Position numbers and translations under genes: made by a program
NCBI RefSeq assembly: GCF_017573465.1
Contig: NZ_JAGEPF010000022.1
Location: 1 to 64,000, forward strand
DNA length: 64,000 nt
Reading direction: 5' to 3'
Source: Actinomadura violacea
Lineage (GTDB): Bacteria > Actinomycetota > Actinomycetes > Streptosporangiales > Streptosporangiaceae
Notes under the pieces: generated by a model
What the model was told of the DNA's origin: nothing
Databases searched by the model: none
The model's input: the letters and a program-made list of their open reading frames with translations, nothing else
Shown here: in pieces, positions 34,685-43,458 of the stretch
Numbering within the stretch: the first letter of the stretch is position 1
How the letters are laid out: each line of letters begins with the position of its first letter

Positions 34685-35769
34685 CAGAAGGCCACCACCG
34701 AGCGCAGCACGTCGCCGTGGTGCATCTTCTCGAACGCGGCCTCGACGCCGTCCAGCGCGATCGTCTCGGAGACGAACGCGTCGAGGTCGAGGCGTCCCTG
34801 CAGGTACAGGTCGATGAGCATGGGGAAGTCGCGCGACGGCAGGCAGTCGCCGTACCAGGACGACTTCAGCGATCCGCCGCGGCCGAAGACGTCCAGCAGC
34901 GGCAGCTCCAGCGTCATCTCCGGAGTGGGGACGCCGACCAGGACGACGGTGCCGGCGAGGTCGCGGGCGTAGAACGCCTGCTTGTAGGTCTCCGGGCGGC
35001 CGACCGCGTCGATGACGACGTCGGCGCCGAATCCGCCGGTCAGGTCCTGCACGGCCTCGACCACGTCGATGCCCTTGGCGTGGACCGTGTGCGTCGCCCC
35101 CAGCGAGGACGCGGTGGCGAGCTTGCGCTCGTCCAGGTCGACCGCGATGATCTTCGACGCGCCGGCCAGCCGGGCGCCCAGCACCGCCGCCGCGCCGACG
35201 CCGCCGCAGCCGATGACGGCGACCGAGTCGCCGCGACCCACGTTCCCGGTGTTGATCGCCGCGCCCAGGCCCGCCATCACGCCGCAGCCCAGCAGCCCGG
35301 CGGCAGCGGGCGCGGCGGCCGGGTCGACCTTGGTGCACTGCCCCGCCGCGACCAGCGTCTTGTCGGCGAACGCGCCGATCCCCAGCGCCGGCGACAGCTC
35401 CGTCCCGTCCTCGAGCGTCATCTTCTGCGTCGCGTTGTGGGTGTTGAAGCAGTACCAGGGACGGCCCCGCAGGCACGCCCGGCACTGCCCGCACACCGCG
35501 CGCCAGTTCAAGATGACGAAATCGCCCGGCGCCACCTCGGTCACGCCCTCGCCGACCGACTCCACCACGCCCGCGGCCTCGTGCCCGAGCAGGAACGGGA
35601 ACTCGTCGTTGATGCCGCCCTCGCGGTAGTGCAGGTCGGTGTGGCACACCCCGCACGCCTGCACCTTCACGACCGCCTCGCCCGGACCCGGATCGGGAAC
35701 GATGACCGTCTCGATCCGCACCGGCTCGCCCCGCCCGGGTGCGACGACCCCGCGTACCTGCTGCGCCAT
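34684..35769 (-). CDS. S-(hydroxymethyl)mycothiol dehydrogenase
   Basis: 361 residues, zinc-dependent medium-chain alcohol dehydrogenase. Catalytic zinc ligands are in CGVCHTDLHY and GHEAAGVVE; structural zinc Cys are in CGQCRACLRGRPWYC; the NAD motif is GCGGVGAAAV. The segment NTHNATQKMTLEDGTELSPALGIGAFA is typical of MscR/AdhE2. It oxidises the formaldehyde-mycothiol adduct and can reduce S-nitrosomycothiol. ATG 35769 chosen; the frame runs upstream without support. First gene of a two-gene operon. Confidence 0.93.
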   Translation of the reverse strand: MAQQVRGVVAPGRGEPVRIETVIVPDPGPGEAVVKVQACGVCHTDLHYREGGINDEFPFLLGHEAAGVVESVGEGVTEVAPGDFVILNWRAVCGQCRACLRGRPWYCFNTHNATQKMTLEDGTELSPALGIGAFADKTLVAAGQCTKVDPAAAPAAAGLLGCGVMAGLGAAINTGNVGRGDSVAVIGCGGVGAAAVLGARLAGASKIIAVDLDERKLATASSLGATHTVHAKGIDVVEAVQDLTGGFGADVVIDAVGRPETYKQAFYARDLAGTVVLVGVPTPEMTLELPLLDVFGRGGSLKSSWYGDCLPSRDFPMLIDLYLQGRLDLDAFVSETIALDGVEAAFEKMHHGDVLRSVVAF

Positions 35770-35992
35770 ACTGCCGCCTCTCGTCGTGTTCCGTCCTTGC
35801 TCTGACCCTATAGACCGCCGCCCCGGCCCTCCCGCAGGTCTTCTGCCGTGCGGAACATCGGGCACCCCCGCGGGAGGGAGGGCGCCGCCCCCGCAGGTAC
35901 CGGGTCGAAGATCACCAACGGGCGCGATGCCCGTCCGGGCGCGCGGGCCGCACGCTGGTGGCCGTTCGTTCCCGACGTGAAAGAGGACCGCC

Positions 35993-37249
35993 ATGACACG
36001 CCGTCTGAAGATCGCCGCCGCGGGCGCCGCCGGTGCCGCGATCATCGCCGCCGGCGCCGTGCCCGCCCTGGCCGGCGAGGGGACGAAGGACCGCCCGGCC
36101 GCCGCGCAGGAGCACGCCGCCGCCCGCGGGCAGCTGATCTCCGCGCGGTACCTCGGCACGAGGTCCGCCGACGAGATACGCGCCTGGCTGCCGACCGAGG
36201 GCTTCGACGCCTCGTCCGTCCGCTACGGCGTGGACTCCTACCGCCTCCTCTACCGGACGGTCGACGCCCGCGGCCGCACGACGGTCGCCAGCGGACTGTT
36301 CGTGCTCCCGCGCAACGGCGAACGGCGGCTGCGCACCGTCTCCTACACGCACGGCACCACCAGCTACATCGCCGACGCGCCGTCGATGGCGCAGAACGTG
36401 TGGGGCCCCGGGCCCGCCGTCACCTACGGCGCCGCCGGATTCGCCGCCGCCGCGCCCGACTACCTCGGCCTGGGGGAAGGGCCGGGCGTGCATCCGTGGA
36501 AGGACGTGCCGACCGAGACGTCCGCGTCGCTGGACATGCTGCGCGCCGCCCGGCAGTTCACCCTGGGCGAGCACCGGTCGCTGGACGGCCAGGTGCTCGT
36601 CACCGGGTTCTCGCAGGGCGCCTCCTCCGCGCTCGGGCTCGCCCGGGCCTTGCAGGACGGCGCCGACCCGCACTTCCGGCTCCGCGCCGTCGCCCCGATC
36701 AGCGGCGGGTACGACTTCCGCGGCGCGGAACTGCCCGCGCTGCTGGACGGCAAGCTCGACGCGAAGATGAGCGTCGCGTACGTCTCCTACCTGCTCACCT
36801 CGTGGAACCGCATCCACGGAGGCATCTACGAGCGGCCGTCCGACCTCTTCAAGGCGCCGTACGCGGACCGCGTCGAGAAGTACTTCGACGGCACCACACC
36901 CGGCCCCGTCATGCTGAAGGGGCTGCCAGGGACCCTCGGCGACCTGCTCACCCCGCGGGGGTTCGAGCTGCTGCGCCACCCGTCCGGGACGTTCGCGAAG
37001 GCGCTGCAGGTGGACGGCGAGGTCTGCACGGCGTGGACGCCGCGCGTCCCGCTCCGCCTCTACAAGATCACGAACGACGACCAGGCGGTGACCGCGAACA
37101 CCGACCACTGCGCCGCCGCGTTCCGCGCCCGCGGTGTCGACGCGCCGGTCGTCGACGTCGGCGACAAGGTCTACGGCGGCTCCCGGCACCTCGGGTCGAA
37201 CCTCGCGGGCACCGCGCTCGCCGTCCGCTGGTTCGCCGGCCTGCGCTGA
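35993..37249 (+). CDS. secreted lipase-like alpha/beta hydrolase
   Basis: 418 residues. A Sec-type signal peptide (RRLKIAAAGAAGAAIIAAGAVPALAG) ends near residue 28. The nucleophile elbow is TGFSQGASSA (Ser near residue 206). Acid and His candidates are in TNDDQAV and SRHLGSN near the C-terminus. The layout (YRLLYRTVDARGRTTVASGLFVLP, then YTHGTTSY) matches secretory lipase/esterase families. AAAGAGG lies 7 bases before ATG 35993. Substrate unknown. Confidence 0.88.
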   Translation: MTRRLKIAAAGAAGAAIIAAGAVPALAGEGTKDRPAAAQEHAAARGQLISARYLGTRSADEIRAWLPTEGFDASSVRYGVDSYRLLYRTVDARGRTTVASGLFVLPRNGERRLRTVSYTHGTTSYIADAPSMAQNVWGPGPAVTYGAAGFAAAAPDYLGLGEGPGVHPWKDVPTETSASLDMLRAARQFTLGEHRSLDGQVLVTGFSQGASSALGLARALQDGADPHFRLRAVAPISGGYDFRGAELPALLDGKLDAKMSVAYVSYLLTSWNRIHGGIYERPSDLFKAPYADRVEKYFDGTTPGPVMLKGLPGTLGDLLTPRGFELLRHPSGTFAKALQVDGEVCTAWTPRVPLRLYKITNDDQAVTANTDHCAAAFRARGVDAPVVDVGDKVYGGSRHLGSNLAGTALAVRWFAGLR

Positions 37250-37258
37250 GCGGCGCGC

Positions 37259-37978
37259 TCAGCCGAACCGGATCGCCCGCAGCCGGTCGGCGGCCTCCCG
37301 GTCCAGGACGGTGACCCCGTCGGCGGGCGGGAGGGCGCCGCCGCGGGCGCGCTCGATCAGCGGCACCCACCGCCGGCAGTGCCGCGCGAACGTGACGCCC
37401 GTGACGGCCCGTCCCCGCGCGAACTGCCCGGCCCGCGCGGTGGCCGGATCGACGTCGATGAGGATCAGATGCAGCCGGCCGCCGCGGCGGCGCGCCAGCC
37501 AGGCGAAGCAGTACAGGATGTGCGGCCACGTGCCGCGCGTGTGGGCGACGACCCCGTGGCCGGCCAGCACCGCGCGCCCGATCCGCCACACGTGGGTGAC
37601 GTGGACGAGCGGCGTGCGCAGCCGCACCGGCAGCGGGCGCAGGAACCGCGACCACCAGTTGCGGGACTGCCGCGAGTCGATGATCCGGACGTCTCCGGCG
37701 GGCACCGGGCGGGTCTCGTCGCCGCTCAGCCCGTACAGCCGGTTCAGCAGGGTGCTCTTGCCCGCGCCCGGGAGGCCGGCGAGCAGCACCAGCGACCCCG
37801 GCGGGTAGCGCAGGGCGGAGCCCGGTTCGGTGTGGTCGATGATGCGCTCCTGGTCCTCGGCCCCCGAGCCGATGCGGATGTGGTCGTCAGAACGAACACT
37901 CCGCACCGCTGGTTCCGGCGGGCCGGTGCCCGGGCGCGCACCGGACGTCCGGGCGGCCGCTCGGGCGGGCGCGGTCAC
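37259..37978 (-). CDS. P-loop kinase/ATPase
   Basis: 239 residues. Walker A is LLAGLPGAGKSTLLNRLYGL (near residues 59-78) and Arg-rich segments follow. The layout resembles zeta-toxin/AAA_33 small-molecule kinases, with LILIDVDPATARAGQFARGR as a possible lid region. The start GTG 37978 overlaps the stop of the upstream metallo-hydrolase (GTGA), so it is translationally coupled. Substrate unknown; not enough to call it a toxin. Confidence 0.8.
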   Translation of the reverse strand: MTAPARAAARTSGARPGTGPPEPAVRSVRSDDHIRIGSGAEDQERIIDHTEPGSALRYPPGSLVLLAGLPGAGKSTLLNRLYGLSGDETRPVPAGDVRIIDSRQSRNWWSRFLRPLPVRLRTPLVHVTHVWRIGRAVLAGHGVVAHTRGTWPHILYCFAWLARRRGGRLHLILIDVDPATARAGQFARGRAVTGVTFARHCRRWVPLIERARGGALPPADGVTVLDREAADRLRAIRFG

Positions 37979-38640
37979 CAGCCGCGCGAGCGCCACTCCG
38001 GCAGCGACGGGCGCTCCCGCCCGAGCGTGGAGTCCTTGCCGTGGCCCGGGTAGAACCAGGTGGCGTCCGGCAGCCGGGCGAAGACGCGCTCCTCGACGTC
38101 CGCGAGCAGCTGCTTGAACAGCGTCGGGTCGCCCCAGGTGTTGCCGACGCCGCCCGGGAACAGGCTGTCTCCGGTGAACAGGTGCGGGCGGTCGGCCAGC
38201 TCGCCGCCCGCGTCGTACAGCAGCGCGATCGAGCCCGGCGTGTGCCCGCGCAGGTGGATCACCTCCAGCGACGCCCGCCCCACGCGGACGGTTTCGCCGT
38301 GCTCGACGGGCTCGGCGACCGGCTCGGGCAGCGGCTCGGCGTCGTGCGGGTGCGCCACCACGGGCGCGCCGGTGGCCCGCGCGACCTCGCTCAGCGCCAC
38401 CCAGTGGTCCTGGTGCCGGTGCGTGGTCACGATCCGCGCGAGCGGCCCGTCGCCGATCAGCTCCAGCAGCCGCGGCGCCTCGTTCGCCGCGTCGACGAGC
38501 AGCTGCTCGCCGGTCGCGGTGCAGCGCAGGAGGTAGGCGTTGTTGTCGTACGGCCCGACCGCCACCTTGGTGACCGTCAGGCCCGGTAGCTCCCGGACGT
38601 CCGGGCGGCCGCCGGCCTCGACGTTCCCCGTGTAGGTCAT
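37975..38640 (-). CDS. MBL-fold hydrolase (glyoxalase II-like)
   Basis: 221 residues with THRHQDHWVA (HxHxDH), HLRGHTPGS, FTGDSLFPGGVG and a terminal FYPGHGKDS. This resembles glyoxalase II/YcbL-type thioester hydrolases. ATG 38640 has GGGAGG 8 bases upstream. It heads a two-gene unit with the P-loop kinase. Given mycothiol enzymes nearby, a mycothiol thioester substrate is possible. Confidence 0.88.
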   Translation of the reverse strand: MTYTGNVEAGGRPDVRELPGLTVTKVAVGPYDNNAYLLRCTATGEQLLVDAANEAPRLLELIGDGPLARIVTTHRHQDHWVALSEVARATGAPVVAHPHDAEPLPEPVAEPVEHGETVRVGRASLEVIHLRGHTPGSIALLYDAGGELADRPHLFTGDSLFPGGVGNTWGDPTLFKQLLADVEERVFARLPDATWFYPGHGKDSTLGRERPSLPEWRSRGW

Positions 38641-38668
38641 GGGCGAGTCCTCCCATCGGCAGTGCGCG

Positions 38669-38716
38669 CCGGCGGTGGTGCGCACCGTCGGTGGTGCGCC
38701 CCGGCAGTGGCGCGCG
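38669..38716. repeat. three 16-bp tandem repeats
   Basis: Units at 38669, 38685 and 38701, consensus CCGGCGGTGGTGCGCN, with a partial fourth unit to the left. They lie in the promoter gap before the membrane-protein/STAND operon. Confidence 0.6.
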
Positions 38717-38763
38717 CAGACCATCTTCCCCCATCGGCCGCCGCGGGGGGCGCCCGGGCCGGA

Positions 38764-38779
38764 TGAGTCACGGGACTCA
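38764..38779. promoter_or_regulatory. CRP-geometry palindrome before the STAND operon
   Basis: TGAGTCACGGGACTCA: 5-base half-sites TGAGT/ACTCA separated by 6 bases, the geometry of CRP sites (TGTGA-N6-TCACA) with altered half-sites. It lies 48 bases before the membrane-protein start. It could be a site for the CRP-type domain encoded downstream (inference). Confidence 0.5.
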
Positions 38780-38827
38780 GCCGGACCGTGCGCCCGGCGA
38801 CGGACGTTTCCGCCTTGCCGTCCCACC

Positions 38828-39364
38828 ATGGTCATTGGAAGATCAGGATCGACCCGTGAGGACGGTGCCGCGTTGATCACCGCATTCCGTCCCGGACCGG
38901 ACCGGGAACGCCCCGAGGAACTGCTCGGCCACGCCTGCGCGCTGGTCCGCCTCTGCGGCCGCGACGCCGCGATCGCCATGGTGTTCCTCGCCCTGGTGCT
39001 GGTCGGGACCGTGAGCCGGCTCGCCGCCGGGCTCCCCGGCGCCGTCGCGCTGGCCCTGCTGCCGGTGCTGGCCGGCGCGTTCGCGATCTCCGCCGGGTAC
39101 GCGGTGCGGTCCCGGCGCACGCTGGTCTCGGTGCTCGGCGAGGTGCGCGGCCGCACCGGCGCGCCGGTCGACCCGTCCGCGCCCTGGACGCCGTTCGGCG
39201 CGGCGGCCGCGCTGGACGCCCGGGTCCGCGACACCGAGCTGCGCCGGCTGCTCGCCGCGGCGCACCGCTGCGGCGAGCTGTCCTGGCAGGCGGTCGCCTG
39301 GGCGGCGGCGACCGCCGTGCTGTTCCTGTTCTGGTGGCTGGCGACGGCGATGACGGGCGGGTGA
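38828..39364 (+). CDS. membrane protein coupled to the CRP-STAND gene
   Basis: 178 residues from ATG 38828 (or 163 from TTG 38873). Two adjacent transmembrane helices (AAIAMVFLALVLVGTVSRLA and GAVALALLPVLAGAFAISAGYAV) and one at the C-terminus (AVAWAAATAVLFLFWWLATAM) flank a cytoplasmic helical region with RDTELRRLLAAAHRCGEL. The TGA overlaps the GTG of the CRP-STAND gene (GTGA), so the two are produced together; it may anchor or signal to that protein. No known family recognised. Confidence 0.72.
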   Translation: MVIGRSGSTREDGAALITAFRPGPDRERPEELLGHACALVRLCGRDAAIAMVFLALVLVGTVSRLAAGLPGAVALALLPVLAGAFAISAGYAVRSRRTLVSVLGEVRGRTGAPVDPSAPWTPFGAAAALDARVRDTELRRLLAAAHRCGELSWQAVAWAAATAVLFLFWWLATAMTGG

Positions 39365-42300
39365 CCGGGTTGATCGACCACGACGTCCGGCCGGGCAGCT
39401 TCTGGGAGCGCCTCGGCCCGGACGACCGGGAGGCCCTCCGGGCGATGGGGCGGCGCACCACCATTCCGCCCGGCGGGACGCTCTGCCACCAGGGGGTGAC
39501 CGCCCCGTCGGTGTGGGTGGTGTTCAAGGCGGCGCCGCGCGCGGCGAGCAACGCCGTCGCCAAGGAGTTCGTCGACTCCAGCGAGGGCGACGAGTCGATC
39601 ATCGACCTGTTCGGGTCGGGCGACCTGGTCGGCGCGCTCGGGCCGTGGGGGCATCCCGAGCGCGGCACCGTCGCGGCGCTCGACCACGTCGAGGCGCTGC
39701 GCGTGGACCGGCGCCGGTTCCGCAGCCTGCTCGCCGCGAACCCGCAGGTCGCCGAGGCGATGATGCACGCGGTGTCGGAGAGCGTCGGCTACGGCGGGCG
39801 CCGCCACGCGGTGCGGGCCGCCGAGCACCCGCAGCGCCTCGCCTACCACCTGCTGGAGCTGGCGCACCGGTTCGGCGTCCGCACCGCGCACGGGACGGAG
39901 ATCCCGCTGCGGCTCAGCCAGGCGGAACTGGCGAACTGGGCGGGGATCTCCCGCGAGACGCTCGTGCGGTGGTTCCGGTTGTGGCGGCAGAAGGGCATCA
40001 TCGGCCGCCGGCCGCGGCCGCTGACCATCCTCGACCCCGAGAAGCTGCGCCGCGCCGCGAGCCCGTGGGGCGACGAGTGGCCGGCGGCCGAGGCCGAGCC
40101 GGACGCCGCACCGGAAGGCCGGGCGGCGGGCCCGGGCCGTTCGGAGCCGGACGAGCCGGCGGGCCTGGCCGCCCGCGTGCCCGTCCGCCTCGACGCGGCC
40201 GGCGGGAAGCCGCCGGTGCGGCTGCCCGCCGACAACCCGTTCTTCGCCGGGCGGGCGGTCAGCCTCGGCAAGCTCGACCTGCTCGTCGCGCAGGCCGAGT
40301 GGCCGCGGGCGGTGATCGTCCAGGGGATGGCGGGCGTCGGGAAGACGACGCTCGCGCTGCACTGGGCGCACCGGGTCGTCGACCGGTTCCCCGACGGGGT
40401 GGTGTTCGCGGACCTGCGCGGTACGACCCGCAGCCCGGTCACGCCCGCGGAGGCGATGGGGCAGGTGCTGCGCGCCGCGGGCGTGCCCGGCGACCGGCTG
40501 CGCAGCACCGAGGCGGAGCTGGCGGCGCAGTGCCGGTCGCTGCTGGCCGACCGGCGGATGCTGCTGATCCTCGACAACGCCGCGCGGCCGGAGCAGATCC
40601 GGCCGCTGGTCGGGGCGATGGCGTCCGGCCTGGCGGTGGTGACGAGCCGGCGGCGGCTGCCGTCGCTGCTGGAGGGCGCCGACGTCCGCACGCTCGAGCT
40701 GCGGGAGATGGTCACGGCGGAGGCCGTCGACCTCATCGCCAACGTGCTCGGCCCCGCCGACGCCCGCGTCCGCGACGAGCGCAAGGCGGTCGTCCGCCTC
40801 GCGCGCGAGTGCGGGCATCTCCCGCTCGCGCTGTCGGTCATGGCGGGCCGGCTGGTGGAGAACCCCGGCGAGTCGATCGCCGGGACCGTCCGGGAGCTGG
40901 CCGCCAGCGACGCCGAGGCCGCCTCGTCCTACGAGACGGCCTCCCTGGGCGCGCCGCCAGGGACGTCGGTGAACGGAGCGGCGCCGGCGGCCGGGGCAGA
41001 GGCGGCCGGCGTCGAGCTGACCGGCATCGAGCTGCACGAAGGTGCTGGCCACGGCGCCGCCGGGCCGGGGCTGCGCGGTGTGCTGAACCCGACGTTCGAC
41101 GTCGCGTACCGCAGCCTGCGCCGCGCCCACCGGGAGGCGTTCCGGGTGCTGGGCCTGGTCGCGGGCCCCGACTTCACCCCGGCCGCGCTCGCCGCGCTGC
41201 AGGACCGGACCGTCGCCGAGGCGGGCGAATGCCTGGAGGGGCTGCGGCAGGCGTACCTCGTGCACGACGTGGCGCCCGGCCGGTACCGGATGCACGACCT
41301 GCTGCGCGACTTCGCCCGCGACCGGGGACTGGCGGAGGACGCCGACAGCGACCGGCTCGCCGCGCAGCGCCGGCTGCTCGCCGGGTACCTCGCCGAAGCG
41401 CGCGCGGCGGGGGACGCGCTGGCGGGACGGCGCCGTCCCATGGTCCGGCAGGGCCGCCGGGCGGACGGGTCGCGGGGGCGCCCGTCCGCACGGCCCGCGC
41501 CGGATCCGGCGGCGACCGCCTCCGGCGCACTGGCGACCGCCTCCGGCACGGCGGGGGCCGAGCGGGCGGCGGCGCTGGCGTGGTTCGAGTCGGAGCGGCG
41601 CAACCTGGTCGCCGCCGTGCACCAGGCGGCCCGGCTCGGCCTGCACCGCACCTGCTGGGAACTGGCGGACGCGCTGTTCGACTTCCAGGAGTTCCGCCGC
41701 TACAGCGAGGACAACATCGCCGTCCACCAGGCGGGCCTGCACGCGGCCCGCACCGAGGAGGACTGGGCGGCCGCCGCCGTGATGCTGCACAACCTGGCGG
41801 TGGCGCACTTCGAGGCGGGCGGCTCCGTCCAGGCGATCGGGTACGGGGAGGACGCGCGCCGCGCGTTCCGGACCGTCGAGCCCCCCGACCGGTACGGGGA
41901 GGCGGCCACCCTCGCCACCCTCGCCGACGTGCACGTGGTGCTCGGCCGGTACCTCACCGCGATCGAGCACGCGCGCCGGTCGCTGGACATCCACCGGGAG
42001 ATGGACGACCGCGGCGGCCTGGCCAAGGACCACGACACGCTGGCCCGCGCACGGCTCGGCCTCGGCGACCACGAGATGGCGCTGAACCACGCCGGGGAGG
42101 CGCTGAAGGTCCGCCGCCGGATTGGCGACCAGCCGGGCGTCGCGGAGACGCTGCTCACCCTGGCGCAGGTGCACCGCCGCCTCGGCAACGTCCACGAGGC
42201 GGTGTCGCACGCGCTGGAGGCGCTCTACATCCGGCAGGACATGGCCGACGGGCACGGCGCCGCGCAGGCGCTCACCGAGCTCGCCCGGATGAACGCCTCC

Positions 42301-43350
42301 CTCGGCCTGCGTGAAATGGCGCTGCGGGACGCCGAACAGGCGCTGCGGACGTATCAGGCATCGGGCGCCCGTCACGGGGAGGCGCGCGCGCTGACCACCC
42401 TGGGGATGCTGACGTGCGACGCCGCCCGGTACCCGGAGGCGTTCACCTACTGCGGGCAGGCGCTGCGCCTGCACCGCGACACCGGCGACCGGCACGGCGA
42501 GGCCGAGACCGTCGCGCAGATCGGCGTCGTCCACTGGCGGCTCGGCCGCTACCGCGAGGCCCGCGAGCACCTGCTGCGCGCGCTGGAGATCCGCCGCGAG
42601 ATCGGCGACCAGCACGGCGAGGCCCACGACCTGGAGCACCTGTCGGTGGTCATGCGGCGGCTCGGCCGCCCGCAGGAGGCGTTCGTCCTCGGCCTGGAGG
42701 CGCTCGACCTGTGGCACGGCCTCGGCGCGCAGAGCGGCCTCGCCGGGACCCTCGGCAGCCTCGCCCGCACCTACCTGCGGCTCGGCCTGCCCGAGGACGC
42801 CGAGCGCGCCGCCGCGCAGGCGCTGCGGATCCGGCGGGCCGCCGGCGACTGGTACGGGATGGGCGTCGGCATGGACACCTTCGCAGCCGTGCTGCGCCGC
42901 AGCGGCCGCCCCGAGGAGGCGCTGGAGATGGAGCTGGAGGCGCTGCGCGTCCTCGGCGAGGTCGGCGACCGGCACAGCGAGGCGACCGCGCTGGTCCACC
43001 TCGCCGCCGTCCACCTGGACCTCGGGGACGCCGCCGAGGCCCGCGCGACCGGGGAGCGCGCGCTGCGGGCGGCCACCGAGATCGGCGACGCCCGCGAGCA
43101 GGCGTACGCGCTGCACGCCCTCGGCCGGGCGTGCCGGCTGCTCGGCGAGCACGCGCACGCCAGCGAGCACTTCGAGGCCGAGATCGCGATCCGCCGCGAC
43201 ATGGACGATCATGGGGGCCGGCGGGCCGCGCTGGAGCTGCAGGCGCAGTCCCGGAAGGCGCTCGGCGACGACGCCGGCGCGGCGGACTGCGCCCGGCGGG
43301 TCGCGGCGCTGGACAAGTGGCTCGCCTCGGACAGGTCGCTCGACATGTGA
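39361..43350 (+). CDS. CRP sensor-HTH / NB-ARC STAND ATPase / TPR fusion
   Basis: 1329 residues. Residues 20-135 form a cNMP-binding-like jelly roll and 150-225 a CRP winged helix (HTH from LSQAELANWAGISRETLVRWF, 185-205). A disordered linker (226-285) leads to an NB-ARC-type ATPase with Walker A GMAGVGKTT (322-330), Walker B LLILDN (401-406), sensor TSRR (428-431), GHLPLA (485-490) and MHD (644-646). About a dozen 40-residue TPRs follow from about 740. In the cNMP pocket the Arg equivalent is kept (R101) but the CRP Glu is Ala (A92), so the ligand may not be cAMP. AfsR-type activators have the same order but with a SARP domain first. GTG 39361 overlaps the membrane gene. Confidence 0.9.
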   Translation: MTGLIDHDVRPGSFWERLGPDDREALRAMGRRTTIPPGGTLCHQGVTAPSVWVVFKAAPRAASNAVAKEFVDSSEGDESIIDLFGSGDLVGALGPWGHPERGTVAALDHVEALRVDRRRFRSLLAANPQVAEAMMHAVSESVGYGGRRHAVRAAEHPQRLAYHLLELAHRFGVRTAHGTEIPLRLSQAELANWAGISRETLVRWFRLWRQKGIIGRRPRPLTILDPEKLRRAASPWGDEWPAAEAEPDAAPEGRAAGPGRSEPDEPAGLAARVPVRLDAAGGKPPVRLPADNPFFAGRAVSLGKLDLLVAQAEWPRAVIVQGMAGVGKTTLALHWAHRVVDRFPDGVVFADLRGTTRSPVTPAEAMGQVLRAAGVPGDRLRSTEAELAAQCRSLLADRRMLLILDNAARPEQIRPLVGAMASGLAVVTSRRRLPSLLEGADVRTLELREMVTAEAVDLIANVLGPADARVRDERKAVVRLARECGHLPLALSVMAGRLVENPGESIAGTVRELAASDAEAASSYETASLGAPPGTSVNGAAPAAGAEAAGVELTGIELHEGAGHGAAGPGLRGVLNPTFDVAYRSLRRAHREAFRVLGLVAGPDFTPAALAALQDRTVAEAGECLEGLRQAYLVHDVAPGRYRMHDLLRDFARDRGLAEDADSDRLAAQRRLLAGYLAEARAAGDALAGRRRPMVRQGRRADGSRGRPSARPAPDPAATASGALATASGTAGAERAAALAWFESERRNLVAAVHQAARLGLHRTCWELADALFDFQEFRRYSEDNIAVHQAGLHAARTEEDWAAAAVMLHNLAVAHFEAGGSVQAIGYGEDARRAFRTVEPPDRYGEAATLATLADVHVVLGRYLTAIEHARRSLDIHREMDDRGGLAKDHDTLARARLGLGDHEMALNHAGEALKVRRRIGDQPGVAETLLTLAQVHRRLGNVHEAVSHALEALYIRQDMADGHGAAQALTELARMNASLGLREMALRDAEQALRTYQASGARHGEARALTTLGMLTCDAARYPEAFTYCGQALRLHRDTGDRHGEAETVAQIGVVHWRLGRYREAREHLLRALEIRREIGDQHGEAHDLEHLSVVMRRLGRPQEAFVLGLEALDLWHGLGAQSGLAGTLGSLARTYLRLGLPEDAERAAAQALRIRRAAGDWYGMGVGMDTFAAVLRRSGRPEEALEMELEALRVLGEVGDRHSEATALVHLAAVHLDLGDAAEARATGERALRAATEIGDAREQAYALHALGRACRLLGEHAHASEHFEAEIAIRRDMDDHGGRRAALELQAQSRKALGDDAGAADCARRVAALDKWLASDRSLDM

Positions 43351-43458
43351 CGAACTACGCGGTCCATCGGCGTACCGCCGCGTTCACTGGACACGGGACG
43401 CCCCGGGCGGCGGGACCTCGCGGCGCCGGGGGCCCCGCCCGGTCGCGGAGGAGGCGAG

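Noticed and set aside
35770..35992. Small gene in the 223-bp gap before the lipase
   Set aside because: Short frames on both strands overlap the lipase leader and lack ribosome sites; I see only a promoter region.
37259..37978. Zeta toxin of a toxin-antitoxin pair
   Set aside because: The P-loop resembles such kinases, but the upstream partner is an MBL hydrolase, not an antitoxin, and no toxin-specific motif is visible.
37975..43212. 1745-codon minus-strand open frame opposite the CRP-STAND gene
   Set aside because: Only its last 221 codons are a real gene (the MBL hydrolase). The rest is antisense to clear CRP, NB-ARC and TPR motifs.
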